DNA of 25,508 bases from T3Sed10-241 sp036796255 (GCA_036796255.1 DAIRDH010000044.1:1-25508); one strand, 5' to 3'; shown: positions 15,066 to 23,249, counted from the first letter of the stretch. Program-made: numbers and translations. Notes: generated by a model not told the origin, from the letters alone.

Positions 15066-16616
15066 ATTGCCACCCTTCAGGAAAAACTCGCTGTTTCACT
15101 TGAATTACTGAAAGACCTTCAGGAAAAAGTAGAACTTGTGGCCATTACTCCGGCCGACCTATCACGTGTGCACCGCACACGCCTTGTAAAGTACGGATTT
15201 CTTAAGGAGGTAATCAAAGGCTGATATATCATCACGCCACCCGAAGAGCGGGAAGGCGACAGCACCTCGTGGTATGCATCTTACTGGAAATTTGCCGCAA
15301 GGTATCTGAACGACCGCTTTGGCGAATCCTACTGCATTTCAGCTGAACAGTCGCTGCAGCTCCATGCTGGAAACAAAACCATTCCGCAGCAATTAATTAT
15401 TCGTGCGCAAAATGGCAGCAATTCGCCCACGCCACTGCCACATGGCACTTCTATGTTTACCATGCAATCGCCATTGCCGCTAAATGCAGAGGTCATCAGC
15501 GTGGATGGGCTCAGGATGCTCACACTGCCATCCGCCTTGGTGAATGTTACCGCGACTTTTTTTCAAAAAAATGCCATCGATGCGCGGACGGGTCTCTCCA
15601 TCATCCGCGATGCTTCGGAGATTTTACCTTTTTTACTCGAGACTGGTCGATCCACCATCGCGGGTCGCCTGGCAGGGGCTTTTCGCAACAATGGTCAAAG
15701 CAAGATTGCCGATGAAATCCTGAAAACCATGCGCGCTGCAGATTACGATGTCAGGGAATCAGACCCCTTCGAAGCTGGATCAGTGGTGGAGCTTTCACAA
15801 CGGGAGTCTTCACCTCACGCCAACCGCATGCGCTTGTTGTGGCATTCCTTGCGCGAAGAGGTCTTGCGCCACTTTCCGGAAGCACCGGGCCTGTCTAAAA
15901 AGAAAAAGCGCTACCTGAAGCAGATCAAGGATTTGTTCCTCACCGATGCCTACCACTCCCTGTCCATCGAAAAATACAAGGTGACCCCCGCGCTCATTGA
16001 AAAAGTACGTACGGGTGCCTGGGATTTGAAGAAGAACAAAGAAGACCGCAAGCAACGCGATGCCATGGCTGCCCGTGGCTATTACAAGGCGAGCGAATTG
16101 GTGTACAGGGATGTAGCACGTGTACTTCAAGGCGACAATCCCGGCACCGTGGCCGATGAAGCCCATGGGGAGTGGTTTCGTGAACTGTTTTCGCCCAGTG
16201 TGGCCGCGGGCTTTCTCAAGCCCGCCGACCTTGCCGGCTACCGCCGCGAGCAGGTATTTATCGCACAGTCGAAGCACCTGCCCATCGACGCAGCCGGGGT
16301 GCGTGACGCCATGCCCGAACTTTTCAACCTGCTATCCACAGAGCCCGAAGCTGCTGTGAGGGCAGTATTGGGTCATTTTCTCTTCGTTTACATCCATCCA
16401 TATTCCGATGGAAATGGCCGCGTGGGCCGCTTTCTTATGAATCTGATGCTGGCATCAGGCGGGTATCCCTGGACGGTGATTCCGGTCGAGCAGCGCGATG
16501 CCTACATGGCTGCGCTCGAAGAGGCTGGTGTGAAGCAGGATATTGCAGTTTTCGCCAAATTTGTGGCCTACCTGGTGGACCAGGCCATGAAGGGCACTCC
16601 CGTGGCGAAAATATAG
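15066..16616 (+). pseudogene. Fic family protein gene, 5'-truncated and interrupted by in-frame TGA
   Basis: The frame reads as one protein from about 15036 to 16616 except for a TGA at 15222-15224, in KEVIKG-stop-YIITPPEE, where relatives have Trp (TGG). The upstream part (LQEKLAVSLELLKDLQEK..., TPADLSRVHRTRLVKYGFL) is an AbiEi-like winged-helix domain; no ATG/GTG start is left before the TAA at 15033, next to the 24-bp array. The downstream part keeps the inhibitory-type SLSIE motif (15957-15971) and the Fic motif HPYSDGNGRVGR (16395-16430), so AMPylation chemistry would be intact. An ATG at 15453 could express 387 residues, but begins within the N-terminal domain. Best called a pseudogene of a toxin-like Fic enzyme; residual expression cannot be excluded. 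Confidence 0.8.
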
Positions 16617-16951
16617 AACAGGAATTGGCGATCCTTTTGAATTGTCAAAACAAGCTAACCCATTCGTGGATATTCAAGAGCGCAAGGGCATTCACCCCAA
16701 TCTTTAATTGGCTTATAATACTTTTCGTGGGTTAAATTTCTGTAGGTGACACAAATCACCCAGTTATTATTTTGTCCAGTATTCAATTCAAGTAGAATGT
16801 TTCAAAGCTCACGAAACCAAGCGTTTTGGATGTAAGCATTGACTGAAAGCACATTTCATGAATTACGGAATTCAGATATCCTCTCTTTGAGGCTGAGACA
16901 CCCAATCTTCTACTTTTCTGAAAAATTCAACCAATATTTAAAAAAGAAACC
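16617..16951. other. 335-nt intergenic region, no gene seen
   Basis: No convincing frame, RNA gene or terminator was found here. It holds one notable inverted repeat (16745-16760, listed separately) and an AT-rich stretch directly before the next ATG at 16952, which may contain that gene's promoter. Confidence 0.6.
16745..16760. promoter_or_regulatory. Candidate Crp/Fnr-type operator GGTGA-N6-TCACC
   Basis: GGTGACACAAATCACC is a perfect 5-bp inverted repeat around 6 nt, the geometry of Crp/Fnr sites (TGTGA-N6-TCACA). It lies about 190 nt upstream of the membrane protein gene at 16952. The outer bases differ from the Crp consensus, so the regulator is uncertain. Confidence 0.35.
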
Positions 16952-18214
16952 ATGAAAAAGATTTTATTTCGGCCTGCTGCATGGGCCATTTTGGTGTTGA
17001 TGCTGCTTCCTAATTTACTTCCCGCCCAGGCCAATGAGGGTGACAAAGGCGGTCTTTCAGGATTCTATGCAGTAAGTCGTTCAGATTACCAGAGTTTCAT
17101 TTTGAATTTTAGTGATGACGGGACGGTAATTGTCACAAAGAAAAATAGCGAGGAAAAAGATTTTAAAGAGTTGCAAAAGTACACCTTTGATGGCCGCACA
17201 CTTGAAATCATGCCCATCTGGGGCCCGGCTGTGATTACAGAATTTGAAGGTGAGCGCATATCGCTCGACAACGATGGAAAGTTCAGGTTTACCAATGATG
17301 ACTTGACTTATACCATCGAAAAGCATGGGTACGGAAAAGCCATACTCCATATGACGCTTTTGTTGATTGGCTTGCTGCTATTCAATCACTTTTGTCGCTT
17401 GTCCAAATGGTTCGTTTTGGCTACGTGTGTTATTCTTCCACTGTACCTTACCATTTACATTTGGCCGGTTACTACTGCAGGTACGCAGGTGGATACTTGG
17501 TTTCACGTAGCAAAAGTTTGGTCGGCACTTGCGGGGGCGGTGTTTTTCACACTTGTGAGGTTTACAAGGCTCAACAATTCAAAAATCGCCCGCTTCGTGG
17601 TTGCGCTCATTCTGGTGGTAAACATCCTCGAAGCGGTATTGCGCGACTTTGAATTGGGGATGGGTTTTGGCGGAATCTATCACTATTTCAATGGAATAGC
17701 GGGTATTTTGTGTATTATCACCCTCTCCGGATGGGCAGGCATCACACGCGACAACAGCAAATGGAAAGACATGGTATGGCCTGATATGACTCTGCTTTGG
17801 ATCATTGCTTATGACGTATGGAACTGGAGTTATATCTGCAACAGTATTCCTGAACATGGTATCATGGGTCTCATTGTGCTTTTATCATGTACCATTCCGG
17901 CATTTTACAAAACGGGATTATGGCTTCAAGCACGTGCCTACACCTTGTCAGCTTATATGATGTACATTATGGTTACCACCAAATGGGCGAGTCACCCAAT
18001 GACCAACGTGCTCCTTCCTGACAATCCTACCTTTGTGATCATACTTTCCCTCCTGAGCCTCGGTCTCAATGTTTATAATGCTTACGTGCATTTTGGCATG
18101 ATGATCAGAAGGAAGGCATGGGGCTTTGGTCAGCCTGTGCTCACCGAAGCTGAGCAGGCTGAAATGGTTGCTTCTGGCAAACCTTTCCCCGCATTCATCA
18201 AGCTTGCCAGATAG
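16952..18214 (+). CDS. Polytopic membrane protein with an exported N-terminal domain (possibly DUF5692-like)
   Basis: 420 residues. A signal peptide (MKKILFRPAAWAILVLMLL...LLPAQA) is followed by a beta-rich domain of about 100 residues (LSGFYAVSRSDYQSF, FSDDGTVIVTKKN, YTFDGRTLEIMPIWGP, ITEFEGERISLDNDGKF). From about residue 130 there are eight or so hydrophobic segments with WPVTTAGTQVDTWFH, LRDFELG, WPDMTLLWIIAYDVWNWSYICNSIPEHG and HFGMMIRRKAWGFGQPVL. The last part reminds me of the DUF5692 membrane family, but I could not check this. No transporter or enzyme motif is evident. The gene is monocistronic, with a terminator 44 nt after its stop. Confidence 0.75.
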   Translation: MKKILFRPAAWAILVLMLLPNLLPAQANEGDKGGLSGFYAVSRSDYQSFILNFSDDGTVIVTKKNSEEKDFKELQKYTFDGRTLEIMPIWGPAVITEFEGERISLDNDGKFRFTNDDLTYTIEKHGYGKAILHMTLLLIGLLLFNHFCRLSKWFVLATCVILPLYLTIYIWPVTTAGTQVDTWFHVAKVWSALAGAVFFTLVRFTRLNNSKIARFVVALILVVNILEAVLRDFELGMGFGGIYHYFNGIAGILCIITLSGWAGITRDNSKWKDMVWPDMTLLWIIAYDVWNWSYICNSIPEHGIMGLIVLLSCTIPAFYKTGLWLQARAYTLSAYMMYIMVTTKWASHPMTNVLLPDNPTFVIILSLLSLGLNVYNAYVHFGMMIRRKAWGFGQPVLTEAEQAEMVASGKPFPAFIKLAR

Positions 18215-18257
18215 GGATTGGAGTAAGCTTCCTTTTGTAGTGAATCGATAATAAGAG

Positions 18258-18281
18258 GGCTCCATCTTGGGGGCCTTTTTT
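18258..18281 (+). terminator. Rho-independent terminator after the membrane protein gene
   Basis: GGCTCC (18258-18263) pairs with GGGGCC (18270-18275) with one G-U and a 6-nt loop, followed by six T. Confidence 0.8.
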
Positions 18282-18431
18282 GTTGCGGAGGGACAAGTTC
18301 AAGTTGATGGGCGACCTGGATTCGAAGCCGTTGGGGAAATATGAAAAAATCCAGCCGTTCAATTTCCTGCTGACACAGGGCTGTCACTGCCTGCCTGTAC
18401 TTTGGTCGCCATAAACCAAAATACAAACATC

Positions 18432-18944
18432 ATGACACAAGAAACCAAAGTAGCCGCAACGCTTATCCAGCCCATCACCTCCCCGCAACTCCTTGAGCAT
18501 TGGCAAGGTCACCGCAACCTGACCCGAAGGGTGATTGAAAAATTTCCCGAAGACCAACTTTTCTCCTTCTCATTAGGCGGCATGCGCACCTTTGCCGAAC
18601 TGGTCAAAGAAATGCTGGAGATTGCCTATCCCGGCGCCAAAGGCATGGCCACCGGCGAATGGGGCGAATTCGGAACCATCGCACCCAGCATTGATGTGAA
18701 GGGAGCCGACACCAAAGCCAAATTGCTCCAAATCTGGGACTGGACCACCGAAGAGATCAACAAGCTCTGGCCAAAAATCACTGACGAGCGCTTTCAAGTC
18801 GAAGAGGTATCGTTTGGCGTTTACGAAGGCCAGATTTACTCTCACTTCCTGTATTTTGTGGACAACGAAATCCACCACCGTGGGCAGGCTTATGTGTATT
18901 TGCGCGCACTTGGTATTGAGCCTCCGTTTTTCTGGGATAGGTGA
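18432..18944 (+). CDS. DinB/YfiT-like putative metalloenzyme
   Basis: 170 residues from the ATG at 18432 (MTQETKVAATLIQPITSPQL); an ATG 30 nt upstream is less likely. It shows the DinB four-helix bundle layout: HWQGHRNLTRRVIEKFPEDQLFSFS at the N-terminal helix and HFLYFVDNEIHHRGQAYVYLRALG near the C-terminus, where His of the helix 4 HHRGQ motif would bind a divalent metal. This is the most typical DinB signature. Substrates in the family are thiols such as bacillithiol or mycothiol in some members, unknown in most. The next gene overlaps or follows by 2 nt. Confidence 0.85.
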   Translation: MTQETKVAATLIQPITSPQLLEHWQGHRNLTRRVIEKFPEDQLFSFSLGGMRTFAELVKEMLEIAYPGAKGMATGEWGEFGTIAPSIDVKGADTKAKLLQIWDWTTEEINKLWPKITDERFQVEEVSFGVYEGQIYSHFLYFVDNEIHHRGQAYVYLRALGIEPPFFWDR

Positions 18945-19261
18945 AAATGATTAATCATTTGCTGGAAGGCTTCGCCATACCTGCATTTATCCACGAAAGT
19001 GCCAGGCCTCCCAAAGCTGAAACCGACAACGCATCCGGTGAGCAATCTCACATTTTAATTTTCTGCACATCGCTCCATAATCAGAGCCATGTGCGGACAA
19101 TTGCCCCTTTGATTGAAGGTCTTCCAGGCATTATTTCGTGGTCGTTTGATTTGGAGGATTGCGACAAGGTGTTGCGGGTGGTTTCGGCGGGGATGAGGGC
19201 TGGTCAGGTGATAGATACCTTACGGCAATCGGGATTTAACATCTACGAAATGCCTGATTGA
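18941..19261 (+). CDS. Small protein of unknown function (ferredoxin-like fold suspected)
   Basis: 106 residues from GTG at 18941, which overlaps the DinB stop as GTGA; an ATG 6 nt later (18947) is equally possible. The first 30 residues are variable (LLEGFAIPAFIHESARPPKAE), then comes HILIFCTSLHNQSHVRTIAPLIEGLPGI, ISWSFDLEDCDKVLRVV, AGQVIDTLRQSGFNIYEMPD. This beta-alpha-beta-beta-alpha-beta pattern resembles heavy-metal-associated domains, but the CxxC metal site is missing. No function is assigned. Tight coupling to the DinB gene suggests joint expression. Confidence 0.65.
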   Translation: MKMINHLLEGFAIPAFIHESARPPKAETDNASGEQSHILIFCTSLHNQSHVRTIAPLIEGLPGIISWSFDLEDCDKVLRVVSAGMRAGQVIDTLRQSGFNIYEMPD

Positions 19262-19300
19262 TGAAAAACTTTTTACTTTGAACGGAAATCACACCAACCC

Positions 19301-19687
19301 ATGAGCCAGTCCTATAAACCCGAAAATTACAATTCTGTTTCACCCTACTTTATGGTTTCTGATGCTGAGCGCTGGGTCAAATTGCTCAGCGACCTCTTCG
19401 ATGCCAAGGAGTTGAATCGCTACACCCGTCCAGACGGCGCTATAGGACATACCGAACTCAGAATTGATGATTCGGTGATCATGCTTTCGCAAGCCACAGC
19501 CGATTATCCCGCGAGCCCTATTATGATGCACGTCTACGTCCCCGACGCAATCGCGACTTACAAGAAAGCCCTGGAGTTAGGCTGCACCGGAATTCAGGAA
19601 CCGATCCAAATAGACGATCCCGACCTGCGCGGTATGTTTGTAGATTACGAAGGCAATACTTGGGCGGTAGGCACCAAAAGGAACTAA
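19301..19687 (+). CDS. VOC (glyoxalase/PhnB-like) family protein
   Basis: 128 residues, one VOC module with the PhnB-type layout: NSVSPYFMVSDAERWVKLLSDLFDAKELNRY, then IGHTELRIDDSVIMLSQA, MMHVYVPDAIATYKKALELGC and DLRGMFVDYEGNTWAVGT. The His of IGHTEL and acidic residues near the C-terminus are possible metal ligands. VOC members include glyoxalases, dioxygenases and antibiotic-resistance proteins; the substrate is not evident. It starts 39 nt after the previous stop and is followed by a strong hairpin terminator. Confidence 0.88.
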   Translation: MSQSYKPENYNSVSPYFMVSDAERWVKLLSDLFDAKELNRYTRPDGAIGHTELRIDDSVIMLSQATADYPASPIMMHVYVPDAIATYKKALELGCTGIQEPIQIDDPDLRGMFVDYEGNTWAVGTKRN

Positions 19688-19728
19688 ATTTATTTCTGCT
19701 TAAAACACAGAAATACAAGTCAATATAG

Positions 19729-19777
19729 AAAAAACCGTGTAAATTGAAAGTCTGACTTTCAATTTGCACGGTTTTTT
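19729..19777. terminator. 23-bp A/T-flanked hairpin, bidirectional terminator
   Basis: A near-perfect stem of 23 bp (one G-U) around loop CTG: 19729-19751 pairs with 19755-19777. It begins with AAAAAA and ends with TTTTTT, so it can act in both directions. It lies after the VOC gene and ends 3 nt before the -7 element of the ATPase gene. Confidence 0.85.
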
Positions 19778-19780
19778 GCA

Positions 19781-19788
19781 TATATTTG
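19781..19788 (+). promoter_or_regulatory. Candidate -7 element TATATTTG of the ATPase gene
   Basis: Exact TAnnTTTG match, 19 nt before the ATG at 19808 and directly after the 23-bp hairpin. Any -33 element would fall inside the hairpin's right arm, so hairpin extrusion could interfere with promoter use. Confidence 0.5.
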
Positions 19789-19807
19789 TGTTAATCAATG
19801 CGATTGT

Positions 19808-20974
19808 ATGCAAAGAAAATACATCAGAAGGGATGTATATCGAAGGGTAGCACATTTTCTGGAAATATTTCCGGCCATCGCCATTTTGGGCCCGCGCCAA
19901 TGTGGCAAATCAACCTTGATCAAGCAGATGAGCAATGACTGGGAGGATGCGGTGTACCTTGATCTTCAGAATCCCGATGATATCGCAAAGTTGAGTCAGC
20001 CGGGAATTTTCTTTGAGAACAACGCCGACCGGCGGATATGCCTTGACGAAATCCAATTGATGCCCGAGCTTTTTTCCATTTTGCGTAGCGTGATCGACAA
20101 AGACCGTCGCAATGGGCGCTTTGTGTTGCTGGGCTCCGCCTCGCGCGACCTGATTCAGCAATCGTCTGAGACCTTGGCGGGAAGGATTGGTTTCATTCCG
20201 CTCACCCCGTTTACGCACAGTGAAGTAAAGGCCGAGCCGGAGTTCGACCTGAACACTTTTTGGCTGCGCGGCGGCTTTCCCGACAGCTTTCTATCGCGCA
20301 CTGATGAGGACAGCGCCATATGGCGCGAGCAGTTCATCAGCACCTTTATCGAGCGCGACATCCCGCAATTGGGTTTTCAGATTCCGGCCCTACAGCTGCG
20401 CAGGTTCCTCACGATGTGTGCCCACAGCCAGGGCCAGCTCATCAACCTGAGCAAGTTGGCCGATAGCATGGCGGTGAGCCACCCCACCATCCGAAAGTAC
20501 ATTGACCTCCTGGAGCAAACTTTCATTTTGCGCACGCTGCAACCCTTCGAGGTTAATGTGAAGAAGCGGCTTGTGAAAGCCCCAAAAGTGTATGTGCGCG
20601 ACAGTGGCTTACTCCATCAATTGCTCTCTATTTCAGATTTTAACGACTTGTTGGGTCACCCCGTTTTTGGCGCTTCCTGGGAGGGCATGGTGATCGAAAA
20701 CATCCTCACGCAGTCCAGCGATTGGAAGCCCTATTTCTTTCGCACTGCCACTGGCGACGAGCTCGACCTCGTCCTGGAAAAAGGCCAAAAGCGCATCGCC
20801 GTTGAGTGCAAGGCATCCACTGCGCCAAAATTCACTAAGGGATTTTGGCGGGCCATCGACCTGGTGCAGCCCCAAACCACCTATGTGGTGACACCGATTC
20901 AAGGTGAGAGCTATCAGTTGCGGGAGGATGTGTGGGTGGTGGGGATGGCCGATTTATTTGAGAAACTGATGTGA
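19808..20974 (+). CDS. AAA family ATPase with C-terminal DUF4143
   Basis: 388 residues. The N-terminal AAA_14 domain has Walker A AILGPRQCGKSTLI (Gly28-Thr36), Walker B RICLDEIQLMPEL and sensor LLGSASRDLI. The C-terminal DUF4143 has FIERDIP, a winged-helix-like segment (LSKLADSMAVSHPTIRKYIDLLE) and ATGDELDLVLEKGQKRIAVECKAS, which has the D...ExK pattern of PD-(D/E)XK nucleases. The family is common in bacteria and archaea, mostly of unknown role and often lineage-patchy. It has its own promoter, and stands alone apart from the ada gene downstream. Confidence 0.92.
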   Translation: MQRKYIRRDVYRRVAHFLEIFPAIAILGPRQCGKSTLIKQMSNDWEDAVYLDLQNPDDIAKLSQPGIFFENNADRRICLDEIQLMPELFSILRSVIDKDRRNGRFVLLGSASRDLIQQSSETLAGRIGFIPLTPFTHSEVKAEPEFDLNTFWLRGGFPDSFLSRTDEDSAIWREQFISTFIERDIPQLGFQIPALQLRRFLTMCAHSQGQLINLSKLADSMAVSHPTIRKYIDLLEQTFILRTLQPFEVNVKKRLVKAPKVYVRDSGLLHQLLSISDFNDLLGHPVFGASWEGMVIENILTQSSDWKPYFFRTATGDELDLVLEKGQKRIAVECKASTAPKFTKGFWRAIDLVQPQTTYVVTPIQGESYQLREDVWVVGMADLFEKLM

Positions 20975-21014
20975 TTTGCGCAAGTTTCGGGTTTCGCACC
21001 CGCTCCAGCTTCCC

Positions 21015-21022
21015 TACATTTG
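21015..21022 (+). promoter_or_regulatory. Candidate -7 element TACATTTG next to the ada start
   Basis: Exact TAnnTTTG match ending 5 nt before the ATG at 21028. Transcription would start at or near the A of the ATG, predicting a leaderless mRNA. This also favours the ATG over the GTG at 20971. Confidence 0.5.
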
Positions 21023-21027
21023 CTTCA

Positions 21028-21942
21028 ATGAAGCCCACCGAATTGCACCATTTCGACCGCATCGCACAGGCCATTGATTTCATTGGCAGGAACTTTCGTG
21101 CGCAGCCTAGTCTCGATGAGGTGGCCGCGCATGTGCACCTGAGTCCCCACCACTTTCAGCGGCTCTTCAGCGATTGGGCGGGGGTGAGTCCCAAAAAGTT
21201 CCTGCAGTACATCAGCATCGGGCATGCGAAGTCCATGTTGCGGGAGCCACAGGCCACCCTGTTTGATGCGGCCCATGAAACGGGGCTTTCCGGCACAGGC
21301 CGCCTCCACGACCTTTTCGTCAACATCGAGGCCATGACCCCCGGTGAGTACAAAAACGGTGGCGCAGGCTTGTCCATTCTTTTCTCATTTGGCGAAAGCC
21401 CTTTTGGGAAAATGGGCCTTGGCTCCACACGGCGTGGTATCTGCTTTATGGCTTTCGCCAAAACGGAGCAGGAGGCCCAGAGCGATTTGCGGCTGCAATT
21501 CCCCAATGCGCGCATCGAGGCAGGCGCTTCGGCCATGCACGACCTTGCGCTCAGCGTTTTTTCCGGAAGGAGAAGTGAGTCACTACACCTCCACCTCAAG
21601 GGTACGCCCTTTCAGCTCAAAGTGTGGGAAGCCCTGCTCAGGATTCCAGAGGGCAGGCTGGAGAGCTATGGCAGCCTTGCGGCAAAAATAGCTGCTCCCC
21701 AGGCATCGCGGGCTGTGGGCGCGGCCATCGGCAAAAACCCAATTGCCTACCTGATACCCTGCCACCGCGTGATTCAGCAAGGCGGGCTGCTCGGTGGTTA
21801 CCGCTGGGGGACAACGCGCAAAACGGCGATGATCGGGTGGGAGGCGGCGAGGGTGGTGGATCCTTCGAATCAAAACCGAGAAGGGCTAAGCGATTCGAAC
21901 TTATTCAAAGGTTTAGTACCATCAAAAACTCAAATGCCATGA
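21028..21942 (+). CDS. ada: Two-domain Ada: AraC-type DNA-binding plus O6-methylguanine-DNA methyltransferase
   Basis: 304 residues from the ATG at 21028. Residues 1-105 are an AraC/XylS-type double HTH (HFDRIAQAIDFIGRNFRAQP, VHLSPHHFQRLFSDWAGVSPKKF). Residues 110-290 are the Ogt domain with SESLHLHLKGTPFQLKVWEALLRIP, ESYGSLAAKIAAPQASRAVGAAIG and LIPCHRVIQ, whose Cys245 accepts the alkyl group. The N-terminal Zn-binding AdaA domain of E. coli Ada, which repairs methylphosphotriesters and switches on the adaptive response, is missing. It may therefore act as repair enzyme with a differently controlled regulator. Its stop overlaps the SRPBCC gene by 4 nt. Confidence 0.92.
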   Translation: MKPTELHHFDRIAQAIDFIGRNFRAQPSLDEVAAHVHLSPHHFQRLFSDWAGVSPKKFLQYISIGHAKSMLREPQATLFDAAHETGLSGTGRLHDLFVNIEAMTPGEYKNGGAGLSILFSFGESPFGKMGLGSTRRGICFMAFAKTEQEAQSDLRLQFPNARIEAGASAMHDLALSVFSGRRSESLHLHLKGTPFQLKVWEALLRIPEGRLESYGSLAAKIAAPQASRAVGAAIGKNPIAYLIPCHRVIQQGGLLGGYRWGTTRKTAMIGWEAARVVDPSNQNREGLSDSNLFKGLVPSKTQMP

Positions 21943-22397
21943 AACCAGTAGAAGCCAATGCAGCCATCCAAATTTCAAAACCCGCAAACGAGGTTTTTGA
22001 AGCCATCGTCGATCCGGCCCAAATGATGAACTATTTCATTTCCAAAAGCACCGGACGCATGGAGCCGGGAGCAGAACTCCTGTGGGAGTTTCCGGAATTC
22101 GAAGGAAAATATCCTGTTCGGGTGGGTGAAATCGCAGCCGGTGAATTGATTCAATTTTTCTGGGAGGTAGAAGGTGTGCAGTGCCACACCGACATCAGCT
22201 TGACCGAAGGGCAGAACGATACCACCGTGGTGCGCATTGCTGAAACAGGAAACTTTGACAATAGCAACAAAGCCTTGAAATTCATCAAAAGCAATACCGA
22301 AGGCTGGGCCAATTTTCTGGCTTGCCTCAAAGCATGGCTGGAGTATGGGATCAACTTGCGGAAGGGGGCTTTTGAGTTTTATAGAAAAGCCAACTGA
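21939..22397 (+). CDS. SRPBCC (AHSA1-like) domain protein
   Basis: 152 residues from the ATG at 21939. A longer in-frame reading from 21624 overlaps ada and is a shadow. Features: AAIQISKPANEVFEAIVDPAQMMNYFISKS at the N-terminus, then the typical ELLWEFPEFEGKYPVRVGEI and EGWANFLACLKAWLEYGINL C-terminal helix. These fit the AHSA1/START-like beta-grip fold with a hydrophobic cavity for ligand binding; the ligand is unknown. The 4-nt overlap with ada suggests coregulation with DNA alkylation repair. Confidence 0.88.
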   Translation: MKPVEANAAIQISKPANEVFEAIVDPAQMMNYFISKSTGRMEPGAELLWEFPEFEGKYPVRVGEIAAGELIQFFWEVEGVQCHTDISLTEGQNDTTVVRIAETGNFDNSNKALKFIKSNTEGWANFLACLKAWLEYGINLRKGAFEFYRKAN

Positions 22398-22442
22398 TGG
22401 TGCCCCGAGCCTAGAAATTCTTTTTCGGCTTACCGAAAGTGA

Positions 22443-22480
22443 AAATACAGCTCAAATTAGCGCATTTTTGAGCCGTATTT
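22443..22480. terminator. Hairpin after the SRPBCC gene, possible terminator
   Basis: A 14-bp stem with one A-C mismatch pairs 22443-22456 with 22467-22480 around a 10-nt loop; arms are AAATAC(A)GCTCAAA and TTTGAGC(C)GTATTT. It sits 45 nt after the stop. It has little T-run, so it may be a processing or attenuator hairpin instead. Another short hairpin (GTTCTTTCAG / CTGAAGAAC, 22512-22534) follows. Confidence 0.5.
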
Positions 22481-22589
22481 CTGATTGTGATGATCCGCGC
22501 TTTCCAGCAGTTAGTTCTTTCAGTTTCTGAAGAACCAAATTTTGCCATTTACTCCAACCTCGTACCTTTAATTCTCTAATCCTTGCCAC

Positions 22590-23249
22590 ATGGAATACAC
22601 CGACGAACAACTACGCGCATTTGCTGCCCAACTGAGCCATCCGGAGGGAGAGATGGGCATCGAAGTGGCACAGGGGATGAGCCTGAACAATGCCGATATG
22701 ATCAGCAAAACGATACAGAGCCTTCAGCTCATAAGGGGTCAGCAGGTGCTTGAGTTGGGCCATGGCAATGGTTTTCACATCCCTGATCTCCTCACGCGTG
22801 CGCAAGGCCTGCATTATACCGGCCTTGAAATTTCGAGGCTGATGCATGCTGAAGCACAAAAGCTTGCCCAAGTTGCCATCGGTGAAGGCAAGGCTGATTT
22901 TCACCTTTACACTGGCGATGTGCTACCGTTTGGTGATGGACTCTTCGACCAAATCATGACCGTCAACACCCTTTATTTCTGGAAAGAACCGCTTACCACC
23001 TTGCGTGAAATACACCGGGTTCTCAAGCCAGGAGGGCGCGTGTACATCACCTACGGGCAAGAAGCATTCATGGCGCCTTTGCCCTTCACGCAATACGGTT
23101 TTCAACTGTACGATACCTCGAAGCTGCGTACCTTGCTCAATCAAGTCACATGGAAATCCATCCGTTTCGAAGACCACCGAGACCGCATTGAACTGGGCCC
23201 GGATGATTTTCTCGACAGGGAATTTACGATAGCCATCGCCGAAAAATGA
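22590..23249 (+). CDS. Class I SAM-dependent methyltransferase
   Basis: 219 residues with a Rossmann-like methyltransferase fold: motif I VLELGHGNGFHIPDLL, the acidic residue after strand 2 in YTGLEISRLM, motif II/III LPFGDGLFDQIMTVNTLYFWKEP and LREIHRVLKPGGRVYITYGQE (motif post III). The layout fits UbiE/MenG-like small-molecule methyltransferases (Methyltransf_11). The substrate is not readable. Its stop overlaps the next gene by 4 nt (ATGA). Confidence 0.9.
   Translation: MEYTDEQLRAFAAQLSHPEGEMGIEVAQGMSLNNADMISKTIQSLQLIRGQQVLELGHGNGFHIPDLLTRAQGLHYTGLEISRLMHAEAQKLAQVAIGEGKADFHLYTGDVLPFGDGLFDQIMTVNTLYFWKEPLTTLREIHRVLKPGGRVYITYGQEAFMAPLPFTQYGFQLYDTSKLRTLLNQVTWKSIRFEDHRDRIELGPDDFLDREFTIAIAEK

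Noticed and set aside
14902..15099. 65-codon minus-strand octapeptide protein as a real gene
   Set aside because: The frame is made wholly of array units with no clear start context, so it is described under the repeat; coding status is open.
20971..21027. GTG start for ada, overlapping the ATPase stop as GTGA
   Set aside because: The extra 19 residues match no part of the AraC domain, and a TAnnTTTG element sits just before the ATG at 21028.
21624..21938. N-terminal extension of the SRPBCC protein
   Set aside because: The extension is the +1-type shadow of ada; the domain starts at the ATG at 21939.
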